Source: Pavlovales sp. CCMP2436 (taxonomy: Eukaryota > Haptophyta > Pavlovophyceae > Pavlovales). Taken from it: a stretch of 22,212 bases of DNA. Both the position numbers and the translations under genes were made by a program. How positions within the stretch are numbered: position 1 is the stretch's first letter; each line of letters opens with the position of its first letter. Shown here piece by piece: positions 7,400-16,034 of this stretch. The notes beneath the pieces were generated by a model that saw nothing but the letters and a program-made list of their open reading frames with translations, was not told where the DNA came from and did not search any database. Location of the stretch: positions 74,147-96,358 of the forward strand of contig MU631738.1 of the NCBI GenBank assembly GCA_026770615.1, given 5' to 3'.

Positions 7400-7609
7400 A
7401 TGGCCGAGCAGTTCCGCATTTGCATGAGCTGCAAAGAGCACGATGTCGATGTGCACGGACCGGGCTCGCACTGCCTGTGCCTCAAGTGCGAGTCGTGCTG
7501 GCTGCAAAACACAAACGGAGTCATCCTCTCCACCTGCCTCTGCACCATTTGCGAGGAGGACGTCTTCGAATGGCTCCGTGACGAATACGGCATTCAAGCA
7601 TCTGAGTAG
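7400..7609 (+). CDS. Small cysteine-rich, probably zinc-binding protein (RING-like spacing)
   Basis: ATG at 7400 (GACATGG context) gives 69 residues with ten cysteines in clusters: CMSCKEH near residue 8, HCLCLKCESC at 24-33, CLCTICEED at 46-54. Repeated C-x2-C pairs with intervening His suggest one or two zinc sites, like short RING-type proteins of eukaryotes and large DNA viruses. The C-terminus (VFEWLRDEYG) is acidic-aromatic. An AT-rich spacer of about 95 bp separates it from the next plus-strand gene, so the two sit as a compact pair. The function is unknown; ubiquitin ligase activity is possible but not shown. The opposite strand is also open here (to 7211), which leaves some doubt about which strand is coding. 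Confidence 0.5.
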   Translation: MAEQFRICMSCKEHDVDVHGPGSHCLCLKCESCWLQNTNGVILSTCLCTICEEDVFEWLRDEYGIQASE

Positions 7610-7704
7610 TCTTTTTAAAAAATAAATAGAAAACAGTTTTTTTAAAAAAAATACGGGAGGCTCCGCAACCGCACCGGATTGCCGTCCAAAAAAGCCGAGG
7701 CACC

Positions 7705-8325
7705 ATGCAGATTTCTGACTCCGATTCGGACGAGGACGTGAGCGCCAAGTTCAAGGTCGCGCGCCGGCTCGCCCCGCTCTCGCGCTACGACGACGCCGCC
7801 GTCGTCGCGGCCGCTCTGTCGCACGCCAACTGCCGCCTCTCCACCCCGCCGGCCGCAGCCTTCGACGCGTCCATCTACACGCCGGTCGCATCGCGGCTCG
7901 CCGGCCAGTACGAAGCCAACCGCCATGAGCCCGCCCCGACCTTTGCAACCGTGCAGACGACCGACGACTACCTGCCGGCCCTCGAGCACATCCGCGACTT
8001 GCCCCACGCCTTCACCACCGACGGCATTGAGCACATGCTCACCATGTCGCAAATTGTCACCGTGGCCTCGCTCGTGCACGCCCGCATGCGCGGCGTCGAC
8101 ATCAAGCTCGTCAGCTCGGCACCGCACCCTCTCAAGCACCACGCGCTGAGCCTCCGGTCGGCACCCGTCGGAACGCTGCACGAGCGCTCGTGCTTCTTGC
8201 TCTCGCCGACGGGCACCGGCAAATCGATCATGGCCGCTATCGGCGAGATCGCTGCGCTCTGCAAGTACTTCCATGCCTACGACATGGTTATGAAAATTGA
8301 CGGGCGTTGGATGCAATTGGTCCAG
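7705..8325 (+). CDS. P-loop NTPase N-terminal part, possibly a helicase, truncated or with unseen downstream exons
   Basis: CACCATG at 7705 opens a GC-rich frame. It starts with an acidic stretch (SDSDSDED). Near residue 170 is a Walker A motif, LLSPTGTGKS, preceded by a QIVTVASLVHARM helix reminiscent of the Q-motif side of SF2/SNF2-like helicases. No Walker B (DEAD-like) motif follows. After GRWMQLVQ the sequence meets CAG|GTACAG, a good donor site, and turns AT-rich. The frame stays open to TAA at 8521-8523, but the last ~65 residues look non-coding and run into a palindrome. A GC-rich open stretch at about 8705-8870 could be a later exon, but the frame does not join neatly. Assignment to a virus-type helicase is speculative. 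Confidence 0.5.
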
Positions 8326-8466
8326 GTACAGCATAACCCAACAGCTGGTGTTCGAACGAGGCTTATAATAGCCGTCTCAAGCAAAAACATAAGCGAAAAT
8401 CATCTCAATAATATAAATAATCGACACCAGGTGAACGGCGGTTACTATCGCCTCGATATTGACCGA

Positions 8467-8524
8467 AAGGTTAGATGCAGATTTGTGAATGGGGCGGCGC
8501 CCCATTTACGAATCTGCAACTAAC
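8467..8524. repeat. Long near-perfect palindrome
   Basis: TTAGATGCAGATTTGTGAAT followed by GGGGCG meets its inverted copy GCGCCCCATTTACG then AATCTGCAACTAA. The arms are about 28 bp with only a few mismatches and almost no loop, so the region could form a cruciform. It may be a minimal foldback transposon or a recent inverted duplication in or after the P-loop gene. Confidence 0.7.
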
Positions 8525-8525
8525 T

Positions 8526-9306
8526 TTTGTGCACCACTTCGGGAACCATGACTTTCTTTTCGCTTCCGAACGCTGAGAATTGGAGATGCTAGTTACCTTT
8601 AGTGTGTTCTCGAATCCAGAGGCACACGCGAGAGGCACACAAAGTGGGCTCCGACCGTCAAGGAGGGCTTTATTCGACAATAGCTATCGACACTTAGTGC
8701 GCAGGGGCGAACGACGTCTACTTCTTCGACCCGGCCACCGCTTTCTCTCCTCCCCAATGCGGAATCGCGCCACTAATTTGGAATTCGACCCCGCGTCTGA
8801 CGTCTCAGTCAGGGGTCAGTATGTCAAGCCGTCGGATGTTCGTACGTTTTTATTTGCAATTCTGAAAATATGAAAATAAGAGGCCTCGTGAACGGCGACA
8901 ATATCGGACCTCACAGTAGGAATCGGACTCACGGTCGGATCGAGATGGTTCCAGGGAAGCAGGCAGGGCCAGGCCCGTACGCCTTCGGGCTGCAAGTCGG
9001 GGGCGTAAAAAGAATTGCTCTATTGATAAAAAGCGGTCGTTACCAAGGGAGGTACCCTTGTCGTTACGTACGCGGCATACCGACCACCGCACGGTAGGCC
9101 ATCCCCGGTGACGAAACTCGTGGCCGTTCCGCACAACACCATTTTTTGTATTTATTTATTCATTTATTTAGGTTGAGATGGGCTTATACGCGGTCAAGTG
9201 CGGACAAGTGCGCCACGTTTACAGAATTTATCTGAGGTGCGCTGGTTTACGGAATTGTATTGATGACTAGTAAGAGTCCCACAAATGCGAGATGACATTA
9301 ATGGAA
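8526..9306. other. No gene recognised
   Basis: A mixed region. A GC-rich open stretch at 8705-8870 reads NDVYFFDPATAFSPPQCGIA in one plus frame and could be an isolated exon, but it lacks a start and a convincing acceptor match. An AT-rich tract (TTTTTGTATTTATTTATTCA) lies at about 9142-9172. Nothing else stands out. Confidence 0.35.
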
Positions 9307-9378
9307 GCCGGCGTAACTCAGTGGTAGAGTGCGACACTAGTAATGTCGATGTCATGGGTTCAATTCCCATCGTTGGCT
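9307..9378 (+). tRNA. tRNA-Thr (anticodon AGU)
   Basis: A complete cloverleaf can be drawn by eye: acceptor GCCGGCG/CGTTGGC (two G-U pairs), D-stem ACTC/GAGT with loop AGTGGTA, anticodon stem CGACA/TGTCG with loop CTAGTAA, variable ATGTC, T-stem ATGGG/CCCAT with loop TTCAATT, discriminator T. U33 is present and the anticodon is AGU (ACU codons; A34 would become inosine). The internal promoter boxes fit pol III (TAACTCAGTGGTAG and GGTTCAATTCC), and a TTTT lies about 25 bp downstream. No intron, and no encoded CCA, as usual for nuclear tRNA genes. Confidence 0.9.
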
Positions 9379-10004
9379 GTTGTATGCTTCCGTTAAAACT
9401 TATGCTTTTGTATTTCTTCCTGTCTCCGTACAACGTTGATTCCTTTTGGACAGTTTGCTCTCTCCCAATCACCGCCCACCCCCTCCCACACACACAACTC
9501 CCACGCACCAAATTCTAATAAATCTGTCATGATGGCGAACGGCCCGTCGCGAGCTCGTTTTCGTCGCTCGCAGCACGCACAGGGAACCACAGCGGTGCCC
9601 GTCTTCAGCGCGACCTGGACGTCTACGTCTCACCAGCGTCTTCTCGAAGTCGTACCAGGGTGAAGACGATCGCACCAGCGGTACTTGAAATCGCTCGAAG
9701 CGAGGCGCGAGGACGTATGTAACTATGTAGACGTAACGACGATCGCACCAGCGCACTTGAAGTCACTCGAACCGGAGATGTTGACGCGCGAGGTCCACCC
9801 TGATCGCGCTTACTTGCACCTCCGCCTACACGATTTTGAGCCGTCCTCGAGCGTCCACGACAGAAACCACGTTTGCTGGGCCTATTATCAGTCTCCTCCC
9901 CGCGTTTGACCAGCGACATGTGGCAACCGCAGTGGAAGAGTGTGTGTAGCGCTGCACGATATGAGCAAACGAAAAAGAAAGCCAACGATCGGATGCAGTT
10001 AAAC
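9379..10004. other. Spacer between the facing tRNA genes, with a short direct repeat
   Basis: ACGATCGCACCAGCG followed by ACTTGAAATCGCTCGAA (about 9667-9699) recurs as ACGATCGCACCAGCG then CACTTGAAGTCACTCGAA (about 9739-9770). A CA/CCC-rich tract lies at 9470-9510. Open frames on both strands have no recognisable domain. T-runs next to each tRNA gene would serve as pol III terminators. Confidence 0.4.
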
Positions 10005-10076
10005 AGCCAACGATGGGAATTGAACCCATGACATCGACATTACTGGTGTCGCACTCTACCACTGAGTTACGCCGGC
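10005..10076 (-). tRNA. tRNA-Thr (AGU) copy with C33 in place of U33
   Basis: On the minus strand this is the same 72-nt sequence as the tRNA at 9307, except for one base: the anticodon loop is CCAGTAA instead of CTAGTAA. That replaces the nearly universal U33, needed for the anticodon U-turn, by C. All stems and pol III boxes are kept, and a T5 run lies downstream on the minus strand near 9971. The two genes face each other. The copy may be transcribed but impaired, or it may be a young pseudogene. Confidence 0.8.
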
Positions 10077-10177
10077 ACGATTCATAAATCTGCGCACATT
10101 GCATATCGTATTGATATAATAGTGAAAAAAAAATCAGTTACTGAGCTGGGCGCATCTCGAGCTCCCTTACTGTTCCG

Positions 10178-10403
10178 CGGGCAATTTATTCTCCGACAGT
10201 CGGAGAATAACGGAACTCTCCGACTGTCGGAGAATAAGCCTTATCGTCGAACGAGCAGCGTGGCGCTCCTCTCCGACTGTCGGTCGATAAGGCTTATTCT
10301 CCGACTGTCGGAGAATAAATTGCCCGGTGGAGCAGCGTGGCGCTCCTCTCCGACTGTCAGTCGATAAGGCTTATTCTCCGACTGTCGGAGAATAAATTGC
10401 CCG
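10178..10403. mobile_element. Foldback/MITE-like element with 6-bp candidate target duplication
   Basis: The ends are mutual inverted copies: CGGGCAATTTATTCTCCGAC at the left, GTCGGAGAATAAATTGCCCG at the right. GTTCCG flanks both sides (10172-10177 and 10404-10409), as expected for a target duplication. Inside are four palindromes, TTATTCTCCGAC-GTCGGAGAATAA or close variants, near 10186, 10216, 10294 and 10371. A 77-bp segment (from AGCAGCGTGGCGCTCCTC to ATTGCCCGG) is tandemly duplicated. It has no coding capacity. Confidence 0.7.
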
Positions 10404-10409
10404 GTTCCG

Positions 10410-11630
10410 GGACCCGGAGCTAGCTCTCCGGCCGAATTTCCGCCGTAGTGTGCTACTGTACAATGTACGCCCGTACTTATCTGAAACAGCAGACCTCAGC
10501 GCGCACGGCGGCGCAGGACCCGGTGACGCGGCTGCGACGTCGCCCCCGTGGCGGGGGGGGATGGAGGGGGGGCACCGAGAGCGGCTGATAATGCCGCACG
10601 TCGCGTGCCGACACCGGCGCGCGACCGCGGGAGGAGGACACCGAGAGCGGCTGGCAATGCCACCCACGGCGCGCCGACACCGACGGGCATGACCGCGGCT
10701 GACCAAGCAGCGGTCAAGCTGCTCGTCGGGCTTCTGCGCTCCTGCAATCTCGGGCAGGGCGTGCAGGTGAAGCCGCAGTGGTGAGTGAGTGGCTGGGCGT
10801 GCGCAGTGGGGCGTGATGTCGAGCGGCGTCCAGCGTCGCGAGATCGGAACATGGGCGCGCGCGGCGAGGCTTCGGTGGGTGATGAGTGGGAGGTGCGGTT
10901 AGGGGCGATCTGGGGCTGGCTGAAGGCGGTTCTTCCGAACAACATAAACTTCTCGATCGCGCCATGGTTCGTGATCGGGGGGCGCGTGATGTTCGCACTC
11001 ACCGCCCGCGTGGCCATCGTGCCGCGGCAGGAGGGGTCGGCGGGCACGATGGCCACGCGGGGGTCAGCAGCCACGGGGGTGGCAGGGGTTCACGCACACG
11101 CCGGTCAGCCCGCCGGGCTGCGCCGGCGTGCGCAACCCCTGCGCCCGCGTCCACTGACGCGCCCGCTGACGCGGGGAATGAGGAGCTGGTAGTGCCATCT
11201 CCCGTGGCAGCGGCTCCTGCCGCTGCCGCACCCGCTGACGCGCCCGCTACCGAGGTTTCGCTGTTGTCGCAGACACTGTAGGTTTTGCCGCCGGCGCTGC
11301 CGCTGCGCGCTCTCTTTCACGCCGAGAGCGAGTCTATCCCAGAGTTCATCACCAGGGTAATCAGTCCACTGGCGAACTGGGTGGGCAAAACCGGCAAACA
11401 CTCGAGATCGAGTGATGGGAGCAGCAGTGGTGACGACGACGGGAATAGAAACCGGCGGGCCTAACGCGGTGACGGCAACTTTGGCGAGGACTTCGGCACC
11501 TTTGGCAACTCAACGATGTAATTTTTGTCAGTGATGGGCCTTCCGCGGCACCAGCACGGGCCAAGAGGTACGCTCGCCAGTGCCGCTCAGGCGTATCCGC
11601 TGCAGCACAGTGTCCCCCATCTTGCCACAG
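10410..11630. other. GC-rich region with no resolved gene; may hold 5' exons of the GT61-like gene
   Basis: Several frames are open on both strands because of composition. A 66-bp tandem duplication (CACCGAGAGCGGCT at 10573 and 10639) encodes in one plus frame two 22-residue units followed by QAAVKLLVGLLRSCNLGQG, ending at a consensus donor GTGAGT (10781). A second possible exon end is AGAGTTCATCACCAGG|GTAATC near 11356. Neither can be tied to the glycosyltransferase without transcripts. Short GCTGACGCGCCC repeats lie at about 11153-11245. Confidence 0.3.
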
Positions 11631-12574
11631 GCTGCATCAGCAGCTCTGCGTGGCCTGGTCATCTGGCAGCCACGATGGAGCATGAACTACAGTGAGACGC
11701 TTCAACGATTCATGTCCCTCGTGCTGAGCATGTCCACGCTACGCAATGACCGCCGATTGAGGTCCGTCAGGAACCGCACTATCCGCTGGACGTTTGTGGT
11801 GCCGCTCGCCCCGAATAACTCCACACCGTCTTACCACACATCGTTCATCGTGCCGTTTGGCACACTGCTCGTGAGCTCGTCGGCGTCCAATACCACCGTC
11901 GGAGGGTCATTTGATATCGCGCTCCTCGTATGCCAAACAGGAACTCACCCCAAGCGAGTGGGCCAAGGCGCGCCCTACAATCCAGCAGATGATCAACTTC
12001 CACACATCATCAACAGCGAAGATCCACGAACCGACCCGCCTTCCAGACACTACGCCTAGCGTTAGATCCGCAGGTGAGCGGTCATCCGTGCTGTTTGTGA
12101 CGCGACGTGCTCTCGTACGCAACACTGTCAACGGTAAGGAGCTGCTCGCCAAATGCCAGAAGCTGTACACGTGCAGTGAGATCGCGTTTTAGGAGCTATC
12201 GATGCCTCGGGTCATCGCCCGCATGCAGCGCGCGCGCGCTCGTCGGTGTGCACGGCGCCGGCATCGTGAACGCGCTCTTCATGCGAGCTAGCGTGGACCA
12301 AGTCGTCGTCGAAATCTTCCCCAGCACGTTTGGGAGGGATCACGTTTTGAATCGCAGATGGGGCGACCAGCACGCGTTCCTCGGGCAGTTTATGGACCTG
12401 CGCCGCGTGCTCGGCCAGGAGGTGGACAGCGCGTGCGGGCTGAACGAGAACGAAATTTTCCGCCGTAATTGCGATGTCACGGTCTCATTTGATATCCTGG
12501 CACCACTGCTGCTTCCCACGAGAGCAGAGAGGCCGGCTTGCCCCACGAGAGCAGAGAGGCCGGCTTACGTGTAG
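11631..12574 (+). pseudogene. GT61-family (EOGT/xylosyltransferase-like) glycosyltransferase, 3' part, broken
   Basis: GT61 enzymes transfer sugars (GlcNAc, xylose) to proteins or glycans in the secretory pathway. Three frames join. From 11631 (after CCACAG): LVIWQPRWSMNYSETLQRF, a likely equivalent of the family's 'NY.H' segment. A clean 70-bp phase-0 intron (11871-11940, GTGAGC...AAACAG) leads to ELTPSEWAKARPTIQQM and VLFVTRRALVRNTVNGKELL. Then comes the hallmark LVGVHGAGIVNALFM followed by VVVEIFPSTFGRDHV, with TAG at 12572. A TAG at 12190 and a frame change in the CGCGCGCGC run near 12230 separate the last two parts. An alternative intron 12134-12192 (GTAAGG...TTTTAG) removes the TAG but then gives a poor frame. 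The family call rests on GVHGAG; the N-terminus is missing. Confidence 0.6.
12515..12566 (+). repeat. 27-bp tandem duplication at the 3' end of the GT61-like frame
   Basis: CCCACGAGAGCAGAGAGGCC plus GGCTT occurs twice with a 27-bp period, adding the in-frame peptide PTRAERPAC/PTRAERPAY at the C-terminus. Confidence 0.85.
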
Positions 12575-13528
12575 GTGTACGGACCATAGGCGTATGCTGC
12601 CAAACCTGTCACCTGCTGTCGGATGACCTGATACGAGCGTCATTTTGTAATACTAACAGATAGTGCGCACGGGATTATTACGCTTCGCATATCAGGCCTC
12701 GAATAAAACTCGAAGTTACGCTGCGGACGCGCGGCCTGGTCGTAGTAGTCCTCGTCACCCATCCCCCTCCTCATCGTCTCCGTCGCCCCCACATAGTCCC
12801 TCAACCCACGATCCAGTATAAACAACTCGGCCGACCCCGGACAAAATAATCATCTGTCTGTGAACCAGCCCTGGGCCGCAAGCTCCTCCAGTCACCCTGT
12901 CCCGCCGGAAGGCTGCGCTTTCCTATCTCTCAAGGGTCCTGGGGAAATCCGGCTTCCGGAGTTTCGCCGGTCCGGCCATGTGCCGGACCGGATATTGGCT
13001 ATCTATGTGACTTAGTCTATGCTAGAGATAGCTAAGTACTCGCATCCCATGCAGTCACCCAATTGGGTCCCTGCAGGGCAATGCGAAACTTCCGGTGATT
13101 AGCGCGGACCGAGCGTCAAGCACTCAGTGCCGCTCGGCCCGCGCCCCGCCCGCGCGCATAGCGGGCGGTCCCCAATTTCGCCGTATTCATGAGGACTCAT
13201 AACCTTCGCTTCACAACCTGCACATAGGTCTGAGCCGATGCCCGCGCTGTCCTCCCCAAATGTAAGGGGGTGCGCATGCGACTTCTTATTCTCAGACACT
13301 GAGTTATCAGCAAGGCATCAGCCGTGCACAGCCCGGCAAGCGGCTTATGCTCTCGTATACTGTTCGCATCATGCACAAGTATTACGTAACTACACTCCCA
13401 AATGTTTTGTCAACATACTATACATCAGACAAGTAAAGATATACACGCATGCATGTGTATTTGTTGTGTGTGTGTTGTCGCATGCATATATTTTATATTA
13501 TTATATACGAAATACTGGGTGCTGTCCT
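12575..13528. other. No confirmed gene; hairpin and microsatellite
   Basis: A minus frame at 12640-12825 (RRGMGDEDYYDQAARP inside) could be an exon but has no recognised family. CCGGTCCGGC-CATGT-GCCGGACCGG (12967-12991) is a perfect 10-bp hairpin. A TG/CATG-rich tract (about 13440-13510) lies in the apparent 3' intron or flank of the next minus-strand gene. Confidence 0.35.
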
Positions 13529-14114
13529 CGAAGAGCTCCCCCTTCCTCTTGTCCAGCAGATGCGGCATATGCCAGCCGCAGAACAGACGGCACGGCCCAG
13601 CCTGCAGAGCTGCTAGCGGCATGCGCAGGTGGGGCGGGAGCACGCAGCTAGGCGCGCTCTGAAGCGTGCGCGTCCGCTCGGCCTCGAAGCTCGCCTGGAA
13701 CTCCGCGTCGTTCACCTCCGGCCACACTGCCGACCAGGCGTTCGACTGCGCGAGCGCGAAGTCGCCCATGAACCCAATCGGGTTCCACTCTACGCACTTG
13801 AGTCCGGGTGTCGGCGGCTCGGGCAGGCTGGACTGCTGCCGCGGCGCGGAGGTGGCTGCGTGAGTCCGGAGCTGCTCGAGCGTCATCGTCGCTCTTTGGA
13901 ACGCCGACGGGATCTGCCCCGGCGCGAGCTGCGCGAGCCCGAATGCGCTCGGGCCGGCGCCCGCGTCGTTGCGTGGCCGCTGGGCGGGGGGCGCCACGCC
14001 GGGCGGAGGGGTGTCGCGCCTGGGCATCGCCGAAGTCGGCTCGCGCGTCTGCGTGAGGATAAAAACCGCCGCGCCGAGCACACCGCTCCCGGTGGCGCGC
14101 AGTATGCGGAGCAT
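13529..14114 (-). CDS. Unknown protein with N-terminal hydrophobic segment
   Basis: The minus ATG at 14112-14114 starts MLRILRATGSGVLGAAVFIL, a possible signal anchor or organelle-targeting segment. A Pro/Arg-rich linker follows, then a better-conserved-looking stretch with WNPIGFMGDFALAQSNAW, SAVWPEVNDAEFQASFE and, further on, CRLFCGWHMPHLLDKRKGEL. After FEDSTQ the frame enters AT-rich microsatellite sequence at a GTATTT donor, so the coding exon probably ends near 13529 and later exons were not found. I recognise no family. The next plus-strand region upstream has GGATACAATTTT about 40 bp before the start. Confidence 0.4.
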
Positions 14115-14149
14115 GGCGCTCGCGCTCGGCCACGTGAACCGCGCCCTGG

Positions 14150-14462
14150 TCTCTGGGATACAATTTTAAGGCGTGGCGTGGGTACGATCCCCGATCACTA
14201 CATACTGGGTACGTGAGAGCACCTGTGGGGTACGTTTTATCGCTAGATATGTTTGTGCGAGTTTGCGGATACGATTATCCGATCTGTGCGTGTGAGTACG
14301 ATTTTCGGTTGAGATACGGATTTAAAGCCTTTTTGGATACGTTGTTCCGAACGGCGCATGTGGATACGATTTTCGGTTGGGATACGATTTTGAAGCCTGT
14401 TTGGATACGAACTGACTAAGATCGGGCGGGATACGTCAGCGCACCCACAGGATACCTCAGAG
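14150..14462 (+). repeat. Degenerate tandem array with GGATACGATTTTCGGTT core
   Basis: GGATAC or GGGTACG words occur at about 14155, 14180, 14206, 14227, 14267, 14333, 14361, 14379, 14402, 14429 and 14451. Two longer units, TACGATTTTCGGTTGAGATACG and TACGATTTTCGGTTGGGATACG with following TTTAAAGCC/TTTGAAGCC and TTTGGATACG, lie about 70 bp apart. The word returns inside the two direct repeats at 14832 and 16248. Confidence 0.5.
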
Positions 14463-14664
14463 CATTTCTTCTAAGGGCGACGAGCACGACGAAGAACAAG
14501 CTCGAGCCGCGTGCCGGACGAAGATGAAGGGCGGCAGACTTCAGCACGTCGGCGAGAAAGGCGAGCACGACAGCGCTCGAGTGAGCGCGATGACAGGGCG
14601 ACGACGAAGATGAAGAAGGCGGGTGAGAGGGCAAGCGTGAAGGCGGGTTAACGGATTTTCCTTA
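14463..14664. other. No gene recognised
   Basis: GC-rich spacer with short GACGA/AGGCGAGCACGAC repeats. Open frames are composition-driven. Confidence 0.3.
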
Positions 14665-14852
14665 GGCGATTTAAAAAAAACGTGATTAAGCCTTAAAACG
14701 TGATTAAGCCACGGGTTGTTCTAACTATTTCTTGATTGGGTGTCAGTTGTGGATGTCAGTTGAATTTTTTTAAAAATATTGTCAATTGACATTTTTGACA
14801 TTTTTACAAAATATTGTCAATTGACATTTTTTGGGATACAATTATTGGGGTA
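14665..14852 (+). repeat. Direct repeat copy A (pairs with 16088-16268)
   Basis: AT-rich block with a doubled ACGTGATTAAGCC, GGTTGTTCTAACTATT, GGGTGTCAGTTG, and two TGTCAATTGACA palindromes, ending TTGACATTTTTTGGGATAC then AATTATTGG. The order of these words is the same in copy B. Confidence 0.7.
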
Positions 14853-15162
14853 GCGGCTGGACCCTTCAGAGTCGGGTTTCCAGGAAACGGGTCCGGGGTC
14901 GTTTTTGGGCTTGGAAACCTTAGGGGGTTTCTCGCACCGAATATAGCACGATTTTCCGTGTGTCAAACGTTGAGCAGAGTGACATCGGGTTCATGTGTTG
15001 TAATTTTTTTGCGTCCTCGAGCACACTTTCTGACTCGTGTGAACGAACTCCTACGGTTCGCTCCAACGGATGAGACACGTGGTCTCTGGCCGGCAGTCGA
15101 TTTCACGCTATATGTTGTGATATTATCAGTTATATATACACACATCGCCAGGCAGAATCCCC

Positions 15163-15819
15163 CTACACACGATACACGTGATCTGCTGATTGCTGTTCAG
15201 CGTCGGTCTCGTTGCACGTCAATGCGACCGCGTGGCTGTCGTTGCGAGACTTGTACCGCGCTCTGTTGCGCGTGCGCCAGCTCGCAAAGGCCGCTTCGCC
15301 AGCGCTGGCCGTCGGCGGTTCCTCCCAATCGGCGCCGGTTTCCGCGCACGCCTGTCGCAGCTCATCCACGATGTCGATGCGCGCTTGCGCCCGCGCGTGC
15401 CGTTTAAGCCTCCCGATGCTGTCCTCGCCCGTCGGCGTGGCCTCGTACGCCACGGCCCACTGAGCGCACCGCACCTGCAACGCAGCGTCGGTCTCGTTGC
15501 GCGCCAATGCGGCCGCGTGGCTCTCTTTGCGAGACTTGTACCGCGCTCTGTTGCGCGTGCGCCAGCTCGCAAAGGCGTCGCCAGCGCTGGCCGTCGGCGG
15601 CTCCTCCCACTCGGCGCTGGTCTCCGCGCATGCCTGTCGCAGCTCAACCACGATGTCGATGCGCGCTTGCGCCTGCTTGCGGCCGGGGGCCATGGGCGAG
15701 ACGGCCGGGATTGGCGGGTTGCGGGTGGACTTGCGCAACTGGCATTCGACACCGCACTTGCTCCGCACGACAGCCACGCGCTCGATGTGGGTAGACATAC
15801 GTCGGGAAGGCGAGCACAA
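15163..15819 (-). CDS. Unknown protein with a duplicated ~95-residue module
   Basis: The frame from ATG at 15819 (alternative ATG seven codons later) gives 218 residues, probably intronless. Two copies of a module start QARIDIV.ELRQACAETxA and continue EEPPTASAG, ASWRTRNRARYKSR and ALxxNETDA. They are 285 bp (95 residues) apart; the second is truncated at about 67 residues. The copies keep frame despite a 3-bp indel, and the strong similarity of the peptides suggests selection on protein, or recent duplication. The module is predicted helical and highly charged. No family recognised. A 12-bp GC minisatellite lies upstream, and two long direct repeats flank the locus. Other frames here are shadows. 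Confidence 0.5.
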   Translation of the reverse strand: MCSPSRRMSTHIERVAVVRSKCGVECQLRKSTRNPPIPAVSPMAPGRKQAQARIDIVVELRQACAETSAEWEEPPTASAGDAFASWRTRNRARYKSRKESHAAALARNETDAALQVRCAQWAVAYEATPTGEDSIGRLKRHARAQARIDIVDELRQACAETGADWEEPPTASAGEAAFASWRTRNRARYKSRNDSHAVALTCNETDAEQQSADHVYRV

Positions 15820-15921
15820 GCTGAAGCAGCATGCGACGTGTCAGACACGCTTGAGCGTCCGCTTGAAGATGAACCGATTGAATGAATGCGGCGTGAATGC
15901 GGCGTGAATGTCGGCGTTGTA

Positions 15922-16034
15922 GGCGGCGGGCTGGGCGGCGGGCTCGGCGGCGGGCTAGGCGGTGGGCTCGGCGGCGGGCTGGGCGGCGGGCTGAGCGGCG
16001 TGCTGGGCGGCGTGCTGGGCGGCGTGCTCGACGG
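15922..16034. repeat. 12-bp minisatellite GGCGGCGGGCTN
   Basis: About nine tandem copies, with variants GGCGGCGTGCTG in the right third. On the minus strand it could encode SPPP repeats like algal Hyp-rich glycoproteins, but that frame lacks an ATG and overlaps the 15163-15819 gene in another frame, so it is listed only as a repeat. Confidence 0.85.

Noticed and set aside
7039..7593. 184-residue minus ORF overlapping the cysteine-cluster gene
   Set aside because: It runs across the end of the MITE and has no domain pattern; the plus frame has clear C-x2-C clusters. The other minus frame (7211-7597) is only mentioned as a doubt.
7642..8334. 230-residue minus ORF opposite the P-loop gene
   Set aside because: Composition is Gly/Arg/Val-rich as expected for the antisense of a GC-rich gene; Walker A is on plus.
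9307..9378. tRNA-derived SINE head
   Set aside because: All cloverleaf stems are intact, a T-run follows shortly, and no SINE body is visible downstream.
4012..10403. CRISPR array interpretation of the palindromic repeats
   Set aside because: Repeats are not identical units with unique spacers of even length, and the genome is eukaryotic.
10496..11074. 192-residue minus ORF in the GC-rich region
   Set aside because: No start context or domain; several other frames are equally open because of high GC.
13629..14216. 195-residue plus ORF opposite the 13529-14114 gene
   Set aside because: Arg/Leu-rich antisense composition; the minus frame has a natural ATG and hydrophobic N-terminus.
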